DNA of 60,266 nt from Ophioceras dolichostomum (Eukaryota; Ascomycota; Sordariomycetes; Magnaporthales; Ophioceraceae), in contig PYST01000238.1 of assembly GCA_003049485.1 (NCBI GenBank), positions 1 to 60,266 on the forward strand, written 5' to 3'. Made by a program: the position numbers and the translations under genes. The notes under the pieces are model-generated. The model saw only the letters and a list, made by a program, of their open reading frames with translations. It had not been told where the DNA came from and did not search any database. Each line of letters starts with the position of its first letter. Position 1 is the stretch's first letter. Positions 46,605 to 58,700 of this stretch are shown piece by piece.

Positions 46605-47501
46605 TCAAGCCTCATGGAACCACTTCAGATGCTCCTCAAACTGCTCCTCCCAAACACCAGCATCGTACCCGGACGAATCCACGTCGAACGACTCGGTCCG
46701 CTCGTCGACTTTCTCGTTGCCGTACAGGTGAGAAGCGAGCACGATGTGAGCGAAGCGAGGCTCGACAAAGTATTTGCCGAATTTCTCTTTCTGTTTCTGT
46801 GCCTGTTTCTTTCCGTCTGATTCTGATTTTGATGAGGAGAAGGGCGAAGGGGAAGGCGGGGGTGAAGGCTTGACGTTGGGATTGATCTCGAAGTTGAGGC
46901 CGGGGCTGTTGGGGAAGGGGTTGGGGAAGGAGGAGTAGACTAGGAGGAGGGAGTGTGTGTCTGTGAGAAAGGGGGAGGTCACGACGAGGAAGACGTTGGG
47001 GTGCACGCCGAGGGTGAATTTCGCTCTGCCCCAGCCGCCCTCGCCCGTGTCCGAGCGGTTCCCACTGCTGTTCTCCTCGTCCTCTTTTTCACCTTCACCA
47101 TCCTTCTCGTCGACGTCGTCGTCGGCTTCCCGCTCGTCGTCCTCTTCATCGACATCATCATGCTTAATAACCTCCTTCACCTCCTTGTCCATAGCCACCT
47201 GCGCCTCAACGATGTCGACCAGCGTCTTGCCCGCGAACAGAGCCGTGGGCGTCGCGAGCCGGATCAGCTTCGACGGTTCCGAGCTTGAGGAGACGTCGAC
47301 ATGGCCGTTCCCCATCTGCTCGCGGGTGAACGGCGCCTGGATCTTGTCGGCTATCGCTTGGAGCTGGGAGGCGGTCATGCCGGGCACCAGAGTGTAGATC
47401 GCGAAGGTCGCTTGGTCGTAGGTGCCGTCTTTGTAGTGCTGAATTAGGCCCGGGTCGGATTGGGGGAGGTCGAGGTTGAGGTTTAGGTTGTTGGGAGACA
47501 T
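46605..47501 (-). CDS. Acidic hypothetical protein
   Basis: Single-exon frame of 298 residues starting at ATG 47501. The frame extends further upstream only through codons without an ATG. I do not recognise the family. Residues 1-110 look globular, with a Tyr-Lys-Asp-Gly-Thr-Tyr segment and a helix near residue 45. A very acidic Asp/Glu/Lys stretch (about residues 120-160) is followed by a segment that reads like folded beta-sheet (FTLGVHPNVFLVVTSP). A Pro/Ser-rich linker precedes a C-terminal EPRFAHIVLASHLYG and acidic tail. There is no signal peptide and no membrane helix. Codon usage and the alternation of ordered and acidic parts support a real gene; function unknown. Confidence 0.65.
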   Translation of the reverse strand: MSPNNLNLNLDLPQSDPGLIQHYKDGTYDQATFAIYTLVPGMTASQLQAIADKIQAPFTREQMGNGHVDVSSSSEPSKLIRLATPTALFAGKTLVDIVEAQVAMDKEVKEVIKHDDVDEEDDEREADDDVDEKDGEGEKEDEENSSGNRSDTGEGGWGRAKFTLGVHPNVFLVVTSPFLTDTHSLLLVYSSFPNPFPNSPGLNFEINPNVKPSPPPSPSPFSSSKSESDGKKQAQKQKEKFGKYFVEPRFAHIVLASHLYGNEKVDERTESFDVDSSGYDAGVWEEQFEEHLKWFHEA

Positions 47502-50500
47502 GTTCGTTGTGCGAAGGATGTGATCGCGATGAGTTCGGTTAAATAGTTTTGGAAGTGCGGAGTGCGTAGGTAGGTAGGGGAGGGACTTTGTGTGATGTTT
47601 GGTGTTGGTGATGAGGGGTGTTGTCGACAACCTGCGGGCTGGCTGTCTCGATAGGTACCTTAGTTGATGGGCTCAAACTGATGACGTTGATTGGGAGAGT
47701 GTGATGATGCAGAAATGGCCGTTCAGTGCCTTCTCTCTCTTTAAGTTGCAGATGATGGTGAAGTTAGCTGGCGAGAAAAAAAAAGAGAGCAAGAGATAGG
47801 AATCTTTTCGAGGGGGGATTTGTAAACCAACGGCGAAGATTACTACAATGCACGTCGTTGATCACAGCTGAGGCCATAGTGCAGCAAGCTAGGCGCCAAT
47901 CAGCAGACGTAGCCGTTCTTGGCTGATCGGATTCGAACACAGGGGATCATCATTACAGATGACGGACCAGCGGCTCCAAATAAATGCCGTAGTGATTGAA
48001 GAAAAAAGGGCAGAAAAAAGGGGGTGCACTACATAGCGGACTCGGCTACGGACGGAGTTGTGCTTGAAGCATACCTACCTGCATGAGCCTTCGATGACAT
48101 CCGGCGGACCTGACAGGCCGGAGACCAGCCCGGGGCCAGGGACCCACTCACTCTCCGGCATACCGAGAATTGAGAGCCAAGCCGGCTCAGAGCAGCAGCA
48201 CCCATTCAGAGCAGCACCGTTCCCTCTGCGACGTCTCGTCTCTCCTTCGACGATGGACTGGAATATCTCATTCCCAACGTGAAACTCGAACAACCTACCG
48301 CCCTATTTGGGGGATGGAATTCAGGGGCCGGGACTCGGGGGCTATGGTATGGCGATCTGAGAAGCAGCCATCATGTGGTCTTGGTTGGGTTTCCTTTGCT
48401 CGTTTTTTTTTTGCTTTGACTTATGTTGGATACTTAGGAGGGAATATAGTGACTGGTTGAGTAGCGATAGTGCAAATAGACTGGCGTACCATCATCATTA
48501 TCTTCATCACCATCGTCATCAGAAGCCTTGTGCTTTGTCCCAACCGGTGTCAGCTTGCTTTCTCCCGTGGCCGAGCTTCACCATTTCCAAAGACTACCTA
48601 GGTACAAGACAGGTAGGTACGTAAGATAGCTTTCGGCCTGTATAAACGAAACTTTGATGCGTGAGCGAGTATCTTCCGGACTGGGATGGGATGCGACGTC
48701 AGAGAACCTGGCTTGGCAGGCCTAGACCTGGGTACAACCAGCGGCCGAAGGTCGGAAGCGGGGTTAGGAGAAGCTCTGCCGTCCTGAGGTGATTGAACTA
48801 GGTGGTATCACATCAGTATTCACATCCACGAAAGCCGCGAGCAGCCGTGGGTGTTCGGTTCGGTCTGTAACGGGATCAGTGGCTACTGGGAAGCCGGTGG
48901 CGAGTCGGTGGAAGCCCATGTGCGGATAGTTCATTCACACTTTCCCCCATCATCCCCATTTTGTCCTAGGTCGGCTCGCGAGTGCGAGGAAGTTCCGACA
49001 GTCACCTAACGAGTCATCGTCGACGGCAACGGAACGGTGATTGTGATCTGAGCAACAGCGAGCGGTATTACGGTGGTGGTATGACCAGCACCCCGTTTCC
49101 TTGTGGTTTCGCCTTCCGAGGAATCCGGCGCTGCTGTGTAATCATGGTCGAATCGACGCCCCCGCCGCCCTAGGGAGAAGATGTGTGGCGCACTCCGCGT
49201 GACTTCGACATTGCATGTCCTCTGCTGCAAGTTTCTGGAAGCGGAATGGACAAGGATGCGGGTAGTCATATATGCGTTGGGCCACTTAAACACAGAATAG
49301 CTTGGATGGATCGAGATCGTTGGTTGGTTGGTTCGTTGTGCCGTGGGAGGTCAGGATCCACGGACGATGGGATTTGCTTTTGTAAGTTGATGATCATGGG
49401 GCCGCTCTCGGCGGGGATAACGTCGTGACAAAACATCTGCTCGAGCGGAACCAAACAATCGCCAATGCTCGGCATCGGCAGCCTCGTCCTCAGAGTGGTC
49501 GACGTGAGGAAAAAAGCATCAGGTCTCGGGGTCGGGTTTGTCATGAATTGGTGCTTATCACACCTTCTTACCCTCTCACCCTCCTCTCTTTCGTCTTCCT
49601 TGCCCACTGCCGATGTCAGTCTGCAGCGGTTTCCGGCTAGGATTTCCTCCAAGGAGTATTATGTCAGGCTGCAGAAAAGATCGAAGAAGTGGGGTAATGG
49701 GTGTGACAGAGAACTAAAACGGCCCCTGTGCATGGCACCACTACCGCTCAATACCACCTCCATCAGTAGCATGCCCTCCCGCTTGTAGCCCGACTTTTGT
49801 TCCGGAGGAGCCGCGTTTTGACTTCGACCGTGACTGTTGGGTGTGATACAGTTAGGCTACCTAAATGATGTAGGGTAGGTACCTGCTATTCTCTTGGCCG
49901 TCGGATCGAGATGACGGGCCAGCTGTAAGTGTGAGCGAACAGAAACGTCTGGCTGAGGTCGGGTGAAACGATTGATGTTATTCCGCGCATGGATGATTCT
50001 GTACCGCCTTTGAGACTTGGGGGAAAGATAGCTGGTGCTCTCTGCCCTCGAGAATAAAGAAAACAGGATTGCGAATAAAACAGTGGAATGGACCCTGTTT
50101 GCCATGAAAATTTGAGAAATATGTTGATGATCCAACGAAACCCATCGTCGGTGCAGGTTCGCTCGAGGCTCGGGGTTTCGAGGATGCCGCGATCGAAGAT
50201 GGGGATCGAAGGCATGTTAACCCTGCCCTGTCGAGAGTGGGGCAACCGACATTCGATCAAAAGCGACCAAAAGACCTCAAAAGACCTCCAGAACAGAATA
50301 GAATCACGAAACCTGTGCCTTACCTCCGTAACCCTTTCGCGATGGTTCGATCAAGGAGGCGATGGAGACACGGAACAAGTGGCCACTCACTGATGCACTC
50401 CTCATTAAGCTGGCGAGTTGACCTGCACGTCTCTGATGATCAGCCATCGAGCCCCGCACCACCGTCTCTTGGAACCCCGCTTTGACCACCTTCAGTGCCG

Positions 50501-50592
50501 GACAAGGGTGGGTGGGCCGCCTTAGCGGAAGCTTCCAGCGCTTGAGCCACTGAGGATGCTCCCTTGGCGAGCTTTGACGTAGCTCAGTATGT

Positions 50593-50610
50593 TACCTACC
50601 TAGGTAGGTA
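50593..50610. repeat. 18-bp palindrome TACCTACCTAGGTAGGTA
   Basis: A perfect inverted repeat in intergenic DNA, an extended form of the TACCTAGGTA motif. Confidence 0.8.
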
Positions 50611-51770
50611 CCTACTCAGCATGTCAATCATGTTGGGCTAGGGATCCGAGCTGAGTTTGATGTGAACAGAGCATTGAATTTTCAAAAGGTGAAGAGACAA
50701 TGCAGGTGCTTTCCCTTCGCCAGGAGTAGAGTGGCCTGGGGTGCAGTGATGTTGCTCCCAGCTAACTTGCTCGACCTCCCCTTATCTTTTGATGCCCGGC
50801 CCTCTCTCACATCTTTACAACCGTAGCAGACCTAACCAAGCGTCGCTATTGCCACTCTCACAAATCAGAGCTCACTGATACGTCACGGACTTATCATGCA
50901 CCAGGAGAGCTGCTGGGCCAATCTAAGACTGTCCCGGGAGATCCCGCCAAATGGTCCATCAAGCTGGCTGCATCCTGCCTGAGCGTCCGGGCGTCAGTTG
51001 CCCTTCTTCTCCACCCAAACAACAAACAAATCGGCATTACCAATCCCCATAGCGAATGACACCTTGCCGACGCTTCCGTGAAAACGGAGCGACCAACGGC
51101 GAACGACGACGGCAAGGACGACGATGACGACTCACGACTCACCACTGTGCAGGGCCTCCATTTTGTGCAGGTAGGTATGCAGACCAGTTCAAGCTGCAGC
51201 TCCCTTTGGTTATCCCATCCCCGAGACATCCGGCGGCCGGCCAGCTGGCAAGGCCTGCCGTCGTTTACTTTTACCCAACCACATTATGTGATTCCAAGTC
51301 GAGATATCACATCTACCCCTGCTCGTCGGCGCTTATGCTAGACATAGGTATCGATCTCCTCACATGAAAATTGGTCATCCGACCTGCACAAACCTCCCAC
51401 CAGGCATGGGCGGACGGGGAAGTTCCATGGATGGGAGAGGGGAGGTCTTTGCGGGGAGAATAGCAGGTAGGGATGTAGCATTAGACGAGAGGCACTCCAT
51501 CCCACAGCGTGCATGGTGCAGGGTGCCCCATTGGCCCAGTCTAGAAGCGGAAGAAGCGGAATGTGATAAACCTCCTCGCTGTTGTATCGGAGGAAAAACG
51601 GAGGCCACCTAGACAGGGACGGTCTACTCGAGGCATCAAGGATTGCACCTGCTCGACAGCTCTTTCTCCTCATCCTGCCGAATTATCGTGAAGAAGGTTC
51701 TCTGGGTTCTCCCTTTCTTTCCTCTTGCCACAAGCTACTACCAGCCTGGATGTCTAGGTGGGAGCCGGGA

Positions 51771-51789
51771 GGTAGGTAGGTAGGTAGGG
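51771..51789. repeat. (GGTA)n tetranucleotide run
   Basis: Four to five GGTA units in tandem in the spacer upstream of the rhodopsin gene. Confidence 0.8.
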
Positions 51790-52395
51790 TAGTAGCCAGT
51801 CGGAAGGAAGCTGGGTCCTGGACGGGGATAGTGGACGGGGGGCAAGCAGACAGACAGACAATTGCATCATCCCTTCTTTTTCTTTCTCTGTAAGGTCCCC
51901 ATCCTCCCCACATCATGACGCTGGTCAGATGCGAAACGGAAAGTCATCCGTTCTCTGACATCCGGGTGTGGAACCTGGTTCGTTTCTTCTTGGGCAGTTA
52001 ACAGGGAACCGACTTGGAGCTGGGTTGCTGCCAGTGCAGTATGCTGACTGGATCTCCCCTCCCATCTATGGCCGACGGACGGAGGGGGAGAAATATCCCG
52101 CAAGGCAAGGAGGGAGGAAGCACTCGTGCCGGTTTGCAACCGAGTTTATAACCCCTCACGGCTGCCCTCCCCTCTCCTCCCCCTCCAGCTGCTTTGTATC
52201 TCCTCGCTCTTGTCCTGGTCATCACTCAGCTCTGCCATCACCCGGCCACACATAGACAGTCGTCCTGGTTTCTTGCTGGATTGCTTCTTGTCACCCTCAC
52301 TCTGCCTCCCCTCCCCCCTGAATCAACCCCTTTGACCTTATCCTCATCACCCTATATCGACACACCTTGAAGAAACACGTCTACAAACCGCTAAA

Positions 52396-53268
52396 ATGTC
52401 AGGCAATCAGGCCCTCAACTTCAACAACAACGTCGGCCCCCAAGCCGACCTGGCCATAACCAACCACGGCTCGGACTGGTACTTCACCGTCTCGGCCGTG
52501 ATGACGGTCTCGGCGCTCGCCTTCACGGGCCTCTCGCTCGGCAAGCCAGCGGCGCACCGCTTCTTCCACCAGGTGGCTGCGGCCTTCTGCTTCGTGGCCG
52601 CCATCGGCTACTGGTCCGCCGCCTCGGGCCTGGGCCAGACGCCCATCCTCGCCGAGTTCATGCGCCCCGACCGGGACCAGGTCGCGGCGGCGGGCACGCG
52701 GGAGATCTTCTACGTCCGCTACATCGACTGGGCCGTGTCCATGCCGCTCGTGATCCTCGCCCTGCTGCTGTCCGCGGGCGTCCCCACCGCGACCACGCTC
52801 ATCACCATGCTCGGCGCCGAGATCTTCAACGTCACCCTGCTCGTCGGCGCTCTGACCCAGACGAGCTACAAGTGGGGTTACCTCGCCTTCGGCATGGCCG
52901 CTGAGTGGTGGGTCTTCTACCAGCTGCTGTTCCCGGCCCGCAAGTTCGCCTCGGCCGTGGGCGGCTCCGTGAGCAGCACCTTCCTCGCCGCGTCGCTGGT
53001 CACCGTCGTCGTCTGGCTGTTCTACCCCATCGCGTGGGGCCTGAGCGAGGGCGGCAACGTCATCCACCCGGACTCCGAGGCCATCTTCTACGGCATCCTG
53101 GACATCTTTGCGAAGCCTGTCGTCGGCTTCATCCTCATTGCGGGACACCGCAACACGGACTTCAGCTCGCTGGGCTTCCATCACCGCGAGCCCGGCAGCG
53201 TGCAGCATGGTGGTGGCGAGAAGAACGCCGCGCCTGCTGCTGCTAACAATGGCGCCAGTGCTGCTTAA
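52396..53268 (+). CDS. Microbial-type (type I) rhodopsin
   Basis: Intronless gene for a 290-residue protein with seven membrane helices, at the usual length for fungal opsins of the NOP-1/CarO class. The retinal Schiff-base lysine is K240 in helix 7, within LDxxAK, with D236 at the position of bacteriorhodopsin Asp212. R108 and D111 in RYIDW match Arg82 and the proton acceptor Asp85; W112, W206, Y209 and W213 line the retinal pocket as in bacteriorhodopsin. E218 and E228 match the proton-release pair Glu194/Glu204. Thr89 is Ser115 and the cytoplasmic proton donor Asp96 is Ala122. The presence of the lysine separates it from the Yro2/Hsp30 opsin-related proteins. It should bind retinal and act as a light-driven proton pump or sensor in a membrane. 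Retinal-synthesis genes are not in the window. The tail is Ala/Gly/Asn-rich. Confidence 0.92.
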   Translation: MSGNQALNFNNNVGPQADLAITNHGSDWYFTVSAVMTVSALAFTGLSLGKPAAHRFFHQVAAAFCFVAAIGYWSAASGLGQTPILAEFMRPDRDQVAAAGTREIFYVRYIDWAVSMPLVILALLLSAGVPTATTLITMLGAEIFNVTLLVGALTQTSYKWGYLAFGMAAEWWVFYQLLFPARKFASAVGGSVSSTFLAASLVTVVVWLFYPIAWGLSEGGNVIHPDSEAIFYGILDIFAKPVVGFILIAGHRNTDFSSLGFHHREPGSVQHGGGEKNAAPAAANNGASAA

Positions 53269-55768
53269 AATAGGGGAAGGAAGGAAGTGAAAAGTGTCGG
53301 GAGCGGAAGTTCAGGATAATTTCTGAAATTTCGTGTGCGCTGAGAGACTTATCCTGGCCGCTGAAGAAAGCACCGTGAAGAAGTTCTTGGGATGTCGCTG
53401 CCGCGAGCGAAGAAGAAGGCGAGGTGAAAAATACCCAGTGGAGAAGTGAGGGAGGCGAGCTACCGTGCTCGATCTTCTGCTTTTTTTATCGATCATCTAT
53501 TTGTACGTCCCTGAAGATGCTAGGCAACGTAATGTGGTGGTAATGTTGAGAGTCGAGGGGAGCTGATGATGAAGGAGTGGTGATGCTGCTGAGGGTTGCA
53601 ACGCATCAGTAATGTTTCTGTTAGCCTTTTCGTCCCTCTTTTACATATGATACCTCGATTAGCAAATGAAAACACTCGCTAGATTTCTATTTCTGCGCAT
53701 CCATCTCCCTCGTGTTCCCTTCGTTTCCTGGAGGGTCCCTTCCGCTTCCTGGAGGCCGGGGTTCTTGTTTTCCCCTCACCTCGGCGAAGCAGAGCCGGCC
53801 CCCGCTCGGGGCTACAGCTTCCATGTACTAGCCGAGCTCGGGTCATTTGCTCCTCGGGGATATGTTTCGTCCCTCAAAGGACGTTGTCAAACACCGAGCT
53901 TGATGATCCTTCAGTGTTTGGCGCTGGCATATACTCCAGAGCCAAAATATCAAACGATGGGTTTTTCGCAAGAGGACCAACCCTTGAATCATGAATGTAG
54001 GATGCAACGGTGCACAGGCGGGCCGCTCGGGGACAGAGATGGAGTCTCATGCCCTTTCTGCGTCTCGCGAATATTGACAAGACTGTAGCTTTCCGGTTTC
54101 GCAACTACTGCTACGTCTTGAAAAATATGATCGTTGCACATCACGTAGCAGTGGCCACCGGAGAAGCAAGGAGGAGGATGCAAGTCGAGCTAGGAGGCTC
54201 GCGGGGAGTGCAAAAGGGTGCTGTGCTTACACGACCACCAGGAACGCAAGATGCGGGGGAACAAGCACTGAGCTGCTTGTGGAGAGAGGGGATGGAGGGA
54301 GCGAGAACGAGGTCGGATGTTGGGGTGGAAGGCTGAAAGCTAGCGCTTCGGAGAGCTTACCGCTAATTTAGGTAACCAGATAGCTGCCTCCCTCCCTACC
54401 TGGAGGTGTGTTGAAACTTTGACACGAGAGGCCTCGTCATCTTCGCTCCTGGCCTCGAGTCCGTCATTGGTGTCTCGACTCCGATTGCTTCCATGGGTGG
54501 TCTGTGCTGCGACTGCCACCGAGCTGCCCCACATCCGAAAGGGTCCATTGGACCCTTTCGACTTGCTTGGTGCTTGTTGGAGCTTGGCACATTGTGGCTC
54601 GAAGCTGGGTGGGAAGCTGGAAGCTTGGAGCAGAGCTTCCAGCTGTGATTCAGGGGCAACACCTGAGTCTCCAAGATATGGAACAGGGATGGAGCGGCTG
54701 AAGAGCGGGGGGATGCCCAATATTTGATGAGTTTATCGCAGCAGCGACAATTAGCGCGGGCTGCTTCCGAGGCTCACTTATTCGGCGAGAGAGTTTGGGA
54801 TTTTTAACCTTCAATTGCAGTCGCCGGGAGCTGTGTTGATGCTTGGCTGGATTGATTTCAGGGGCCATAACGGTTGGCGGCGTCCTTGTGGTGGTGGCTG
54901 GCGGCCCGGCGAAGTGAGGTAGCCTGGCCACTGTGAAATTACCCCGGAGGCCTCGACAGCGAAAGGTCGGCACAGTGAGTCACCCCGCACCTCCGTGCAC
55001 AATGTGAACGGCCGCTTCCGCGTAAATTGACGGCTGCCTCCTCCCGAGTGATCGACGGCGTTGCGAGAGGGGATACGTTTCTGTGACTGTTGGAGGAATA
55101 TAGGTGATACGTTTCTTGTGTTCTTGGCATCGCCACCTCCCCAAGACTTGCACACTAGTTACACGCGGCTTCAAGGCACCAACCATCTGGCCTCGAAAAG
55201 GTGGAACGGTGAGCTGAAGTAGGAAATCGATCGGCAGCCACCACCCTTCAATCCTCTCAAATGTACTTTCCTGGGGGCTTGTGGCTTCAATTTTTGCGCT
55301 GGTTGACGGTTTCCCGAGCTGTCGCCACGTGCTCCTCCTGCCTTCCGCTGAGTGGCAGGTATTCATTCCTGATGTTTAACATGCATTGACGGCTCCCTCT
55401 TTCTTCCCTGGCCTGGGGACATAAAGCCTCGCAACATCCTCGCCACTTCCTGTCCTCAATTCGACTCCCATCTATCATCGCCCATCAATCCAATAAAATC
55501 CAACAAAGGAATTTGATCCAACTATCATTGCCGTGCCAGTGATACCACGCCTTCCAACGTCATCATCATCATCGTAAAGAGACCTGGTGCTGACGACCCC
55601 GCCAAATCACCCACCCACCCCGCCGCCCATCTTCAGCCTCACTGAACGCCGGCATCGACACGGGAAAGATACTCCACGTGCCCGCCGTTTGGTTTGACCA
55701 CACAAACAGACCACAGCATACCACTATCAACAGCATCAACGACGACGACGACGACAACAACCTACAAA
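53269..55768 (+). other. 2.5-kb intergenic region
   Basis: No gene recognised. It holds the 3' flank of the rhodopsin gene and the promoter of the VIT/VWA gene; the last 70 bases contain a run of ACG/ACA triplets in the leader. Confidence 0.5.
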
Positions 55769-58700
55769 ATGGCCCACCTTGAAATCTGGGGTTGTTATTA
55801 CCTCACCAAGCTCCCCTTCCCGAAGCCGATCTGCCTCCCTCTAGTTTCGCTCAAGTCGCACACCGTCATCTCCTCGTACTCTTCACGAACGACCCTCACA
55901 CAGACCTTCGTCAACCCGAAATCCTCAGAGCCCATCCCCGAGCTCCGCTACAGATTCCCGCTGTACGACGGCGTCTCGGTCGTGGGCTTCGTCTGCACCA
56001 TCAACAACAACAGGGTGATCCGGGGCGTCGTGAAGGAGCGTGAGGAGGCGCGCCAGACCTACCAGGCAGCCGTGGACCGCGGCCAGACGGCGGGCCTGCT
56101 GGAGAGGGACCTGGACTCCGGAGACGTCTTCACGACCACGGTCGGCAACGTCCCCGCCGGCGCCGAGATCAAGGTCGAGATCACATACCTGGGCGAGCTG
56201 AAGCACGACGCCGAGGCCGACGGCATCAGGCTGACGATCCCGACCAGTATCGCGACGCGCTATGGCCCCTGCACGACGCTCGACCGCCCGGCCAACGTGT
56301 CGGACAAGGGCGGGATCCAGGTCTCAGTCGAGGTGCAGAACTTCATGACAATGGACGGCGGCGTCTTCGTCAAGAAGGTCGAGTCGACGTCGCACAAGTC
56401 GCAGATGGAGTTCATGCCCGCTGCCGACGGTGGCGGATCCCCCTCCCTCAGCGCGAAGATGACCATCGACGCCTTCACGCTGGACAGGGACGTGGTGGTC
56501 ATCGTCGTGCCGTCGAAACCCACCGCTCCCGTCGCCGTGCTGGAGAAGCACCCAACCATCCCGGACCAGCGCGCGCTGATGACCTCGTTCGTCCCGCGCT
56601 TCAATCTGCCGTCCGCCCGGCCCGAGATCGTCTTCGTGTGCGACCGCAGCGGGAGCATGGACTCGGGGAACCGCATCCCGAACCTGAAGGCTGCGCTGCA
56701 GCTGTTCCTCAAGTCGTTGCCGGTGGGTGTCAAGTTCAACATCGTCAGCTTCGGCTGGTCGCACAGCTTCCTGTTCGAGAAGTCCGAGTCGTATAGCCAG
56801 GCCTCGCTCGAGAAGGCGATGCGCCACGTCGACACCTTCGACGCCAGCTACGGCGGCACCGAGATCGGCCGGCCGCTGGAGGAGACGTTCAACCGCCGGT
56901 TCCGAGACATGGACCTCGAGGTCTTCCTGCTGACCGACGGCCTCGTGTCGTACCCGGAGGCGCTGTGCGCGAAGGTGGACGAGCACGTGAGGGAGAGCAA
57001 GGGCGCCATCAGGCTGTTTACTCTCGGCATCGGGAACGAGGTTAGCCACGCGCTGACGGAGGGGCTGGCGAGGGCCGGGAACGGCTTCTCGCAGGCCGTG
57101 AGCGACGACGAGAAGATGAACGCCAAGGTTATGCGCATGCTTAAGGCCGCGCTGTCGCCGCATATGACGGACTTCAAGCTCGAGGTCAAGTATGGACCTG
57201 GAGGCGCTGAGGTGAAGGGAACCAAGGCGAGGGGGCCGACGGGGACGAAGGCTCATCCTGACGATGAGGATAGCGATGAATTCGAGCTCATCGAGAAAGT
57301 CCAAGACGCTCTGGTTATCTCCGTGGACGAAGCGGAGGAGAAAGAGAAGTCGGACGAGAAGAAGCAGCCATCACCGGCGGCGGCGCAGCCCATGTCGCTC
57401 TTCAGCGCCGACGTCGATCCCGACGCCGATTTCGATGCCGACATTGAGATGAAAGTTGCAGCCAGCCAACCTGTCAAAGGCATGGGCACGGGCACTGAGC
57501 CGAAGAAATACGCACACGTCCCCGCCGTGCCGGCCCCGAAACTCCTCCAGGCACCCTACGACATCCCGAACATGTTCAACTTCAGCCGTATGTCCATCTA
57601 CCTCCTCCTCGACCCGTCCTCCTCCTCTCGCACACCAACCTCGGTCATCATCCGCGGCGCGCTCCGCGGCGCTGGCGCTACCGGCGGAACACAAGCGCCA
57701 CTCGAGCTCGAGATCCCCGTCTCAGTCCTGCCCGCGCCCGCCGAGACGGTGCACCAGCTCGCGGCGCGGAAGGCCGTCGGCGAGCTCGAGGAGGGACACG
57801 GCTGGATCCACCAGGCCAAAGACGCCAGCGACGGAAAGATGCTGCTCAGCGAGAAGTGCCCTGGCCGGTTCAGCGATATGGTTGAACGCGAGGCTGTTAG
57901 ACTGGGCGTGCAGTTCCAAGTCGGAGGAAAGTGGTGCAGTTTCGTCGCTGTCGACGAGAGCGAGGACAACAAAGCAACGGAAGTCAAGAAGGCGAAGATC
58001 ACAACACAGGCCGCGGCGGAGAAGCAGAAGCCGTCGTTCCCGCTTAACACCTGGCAGTCACAGGTACGCGATCGCGCAAATATGGTGACGAAAAGGAAGA
58101 CACTCCTGCCTCTCGGCACGACTGCTAACGCCAAGCGCTCTTCGTTTTCCGCGACACCACAACAGCAACAGGCACCCCACCCGATGCTCTCCCAATTCCA
58201 GCCCGTGAGCATGATGATGATGTCGTCGTCGCCGCCAGGCGGCCGCGCCTACGGCGCCCCCGTCGCCCGCATCGGCGCCATGCCCACGGGGATGCGGTCC
58301 GCGGCCATGCCAGCCCCAGCCCCTGCCCCGGCGCCCGTGCCGTTCTCATCGGCGGGGCCCCCACCGCCTCGCCCTACCAGATCCGCGAAGAAGTCTGCTG
58401 CTGCGCCTATGGGTATGGGCAGCGGCTTTGGAAGCGGGGCCTTCCGGATGTTCGGCGGCGGCGGATTTGGACAGGCTAGTGGCCCTGCCACTGGCAGTGG
58501 TGCCGTCCCGCCTCCGCCTCCGCCGACCGGTGGGCTGCTCGCTGGTGCTGGAGCCCCTCAATCTGTGTCGTATAGTACCGCAAACTTCGACGCCGAGTTC
58601 GCGGCCACGCCGATGTCGATGGCTAAGGCGGATTACACGCCACCTATCGACGACGGTGTCAGGATGCAGTTCGGGAGGTTTGAGGAGAGGAAGAGGGAGA

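Larger units (their letters stand above)
47502..52395. other. 4.9-kb gene-free region upstream of the rhodopsin
   Basis: No supportable gene on either strand. TACCTAGGTA-type palindromes lie at 48595-48604 and 50593-50610, and a GGTA repeat at 51771-51789. A TATA-like TTTATAAC lies at about 52143-52150, roughly 250 bp before the rhodopsin start, followed by C/T-rich DNA typical of fungal leaders. It is a large divergent spacer between the acidic-protein gene (-) and the rhodopsin gene (+). Confidence 0.5.

Noticed and set aside
47925..47945. TTCGAATCC box-B-like sequence on the minus strand
   Set aside because: The flanking bases do not form a T stem and no other tRNA arms can be drawn.
52399..53208. 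269-codon minus-strand frame opposite the rhodopsin
   Set aside because: Antisense shadow of a G+C-rich gene; its composition is Arg/Glu/Gly/His-biased and matches nothing.
56324..57304. 326-codon minus-strand frame opposite the VIT/VWA gene
   Set aside because: Antisense shadow; the plus strand carries clear VIT and VWA motifs over the same bases.
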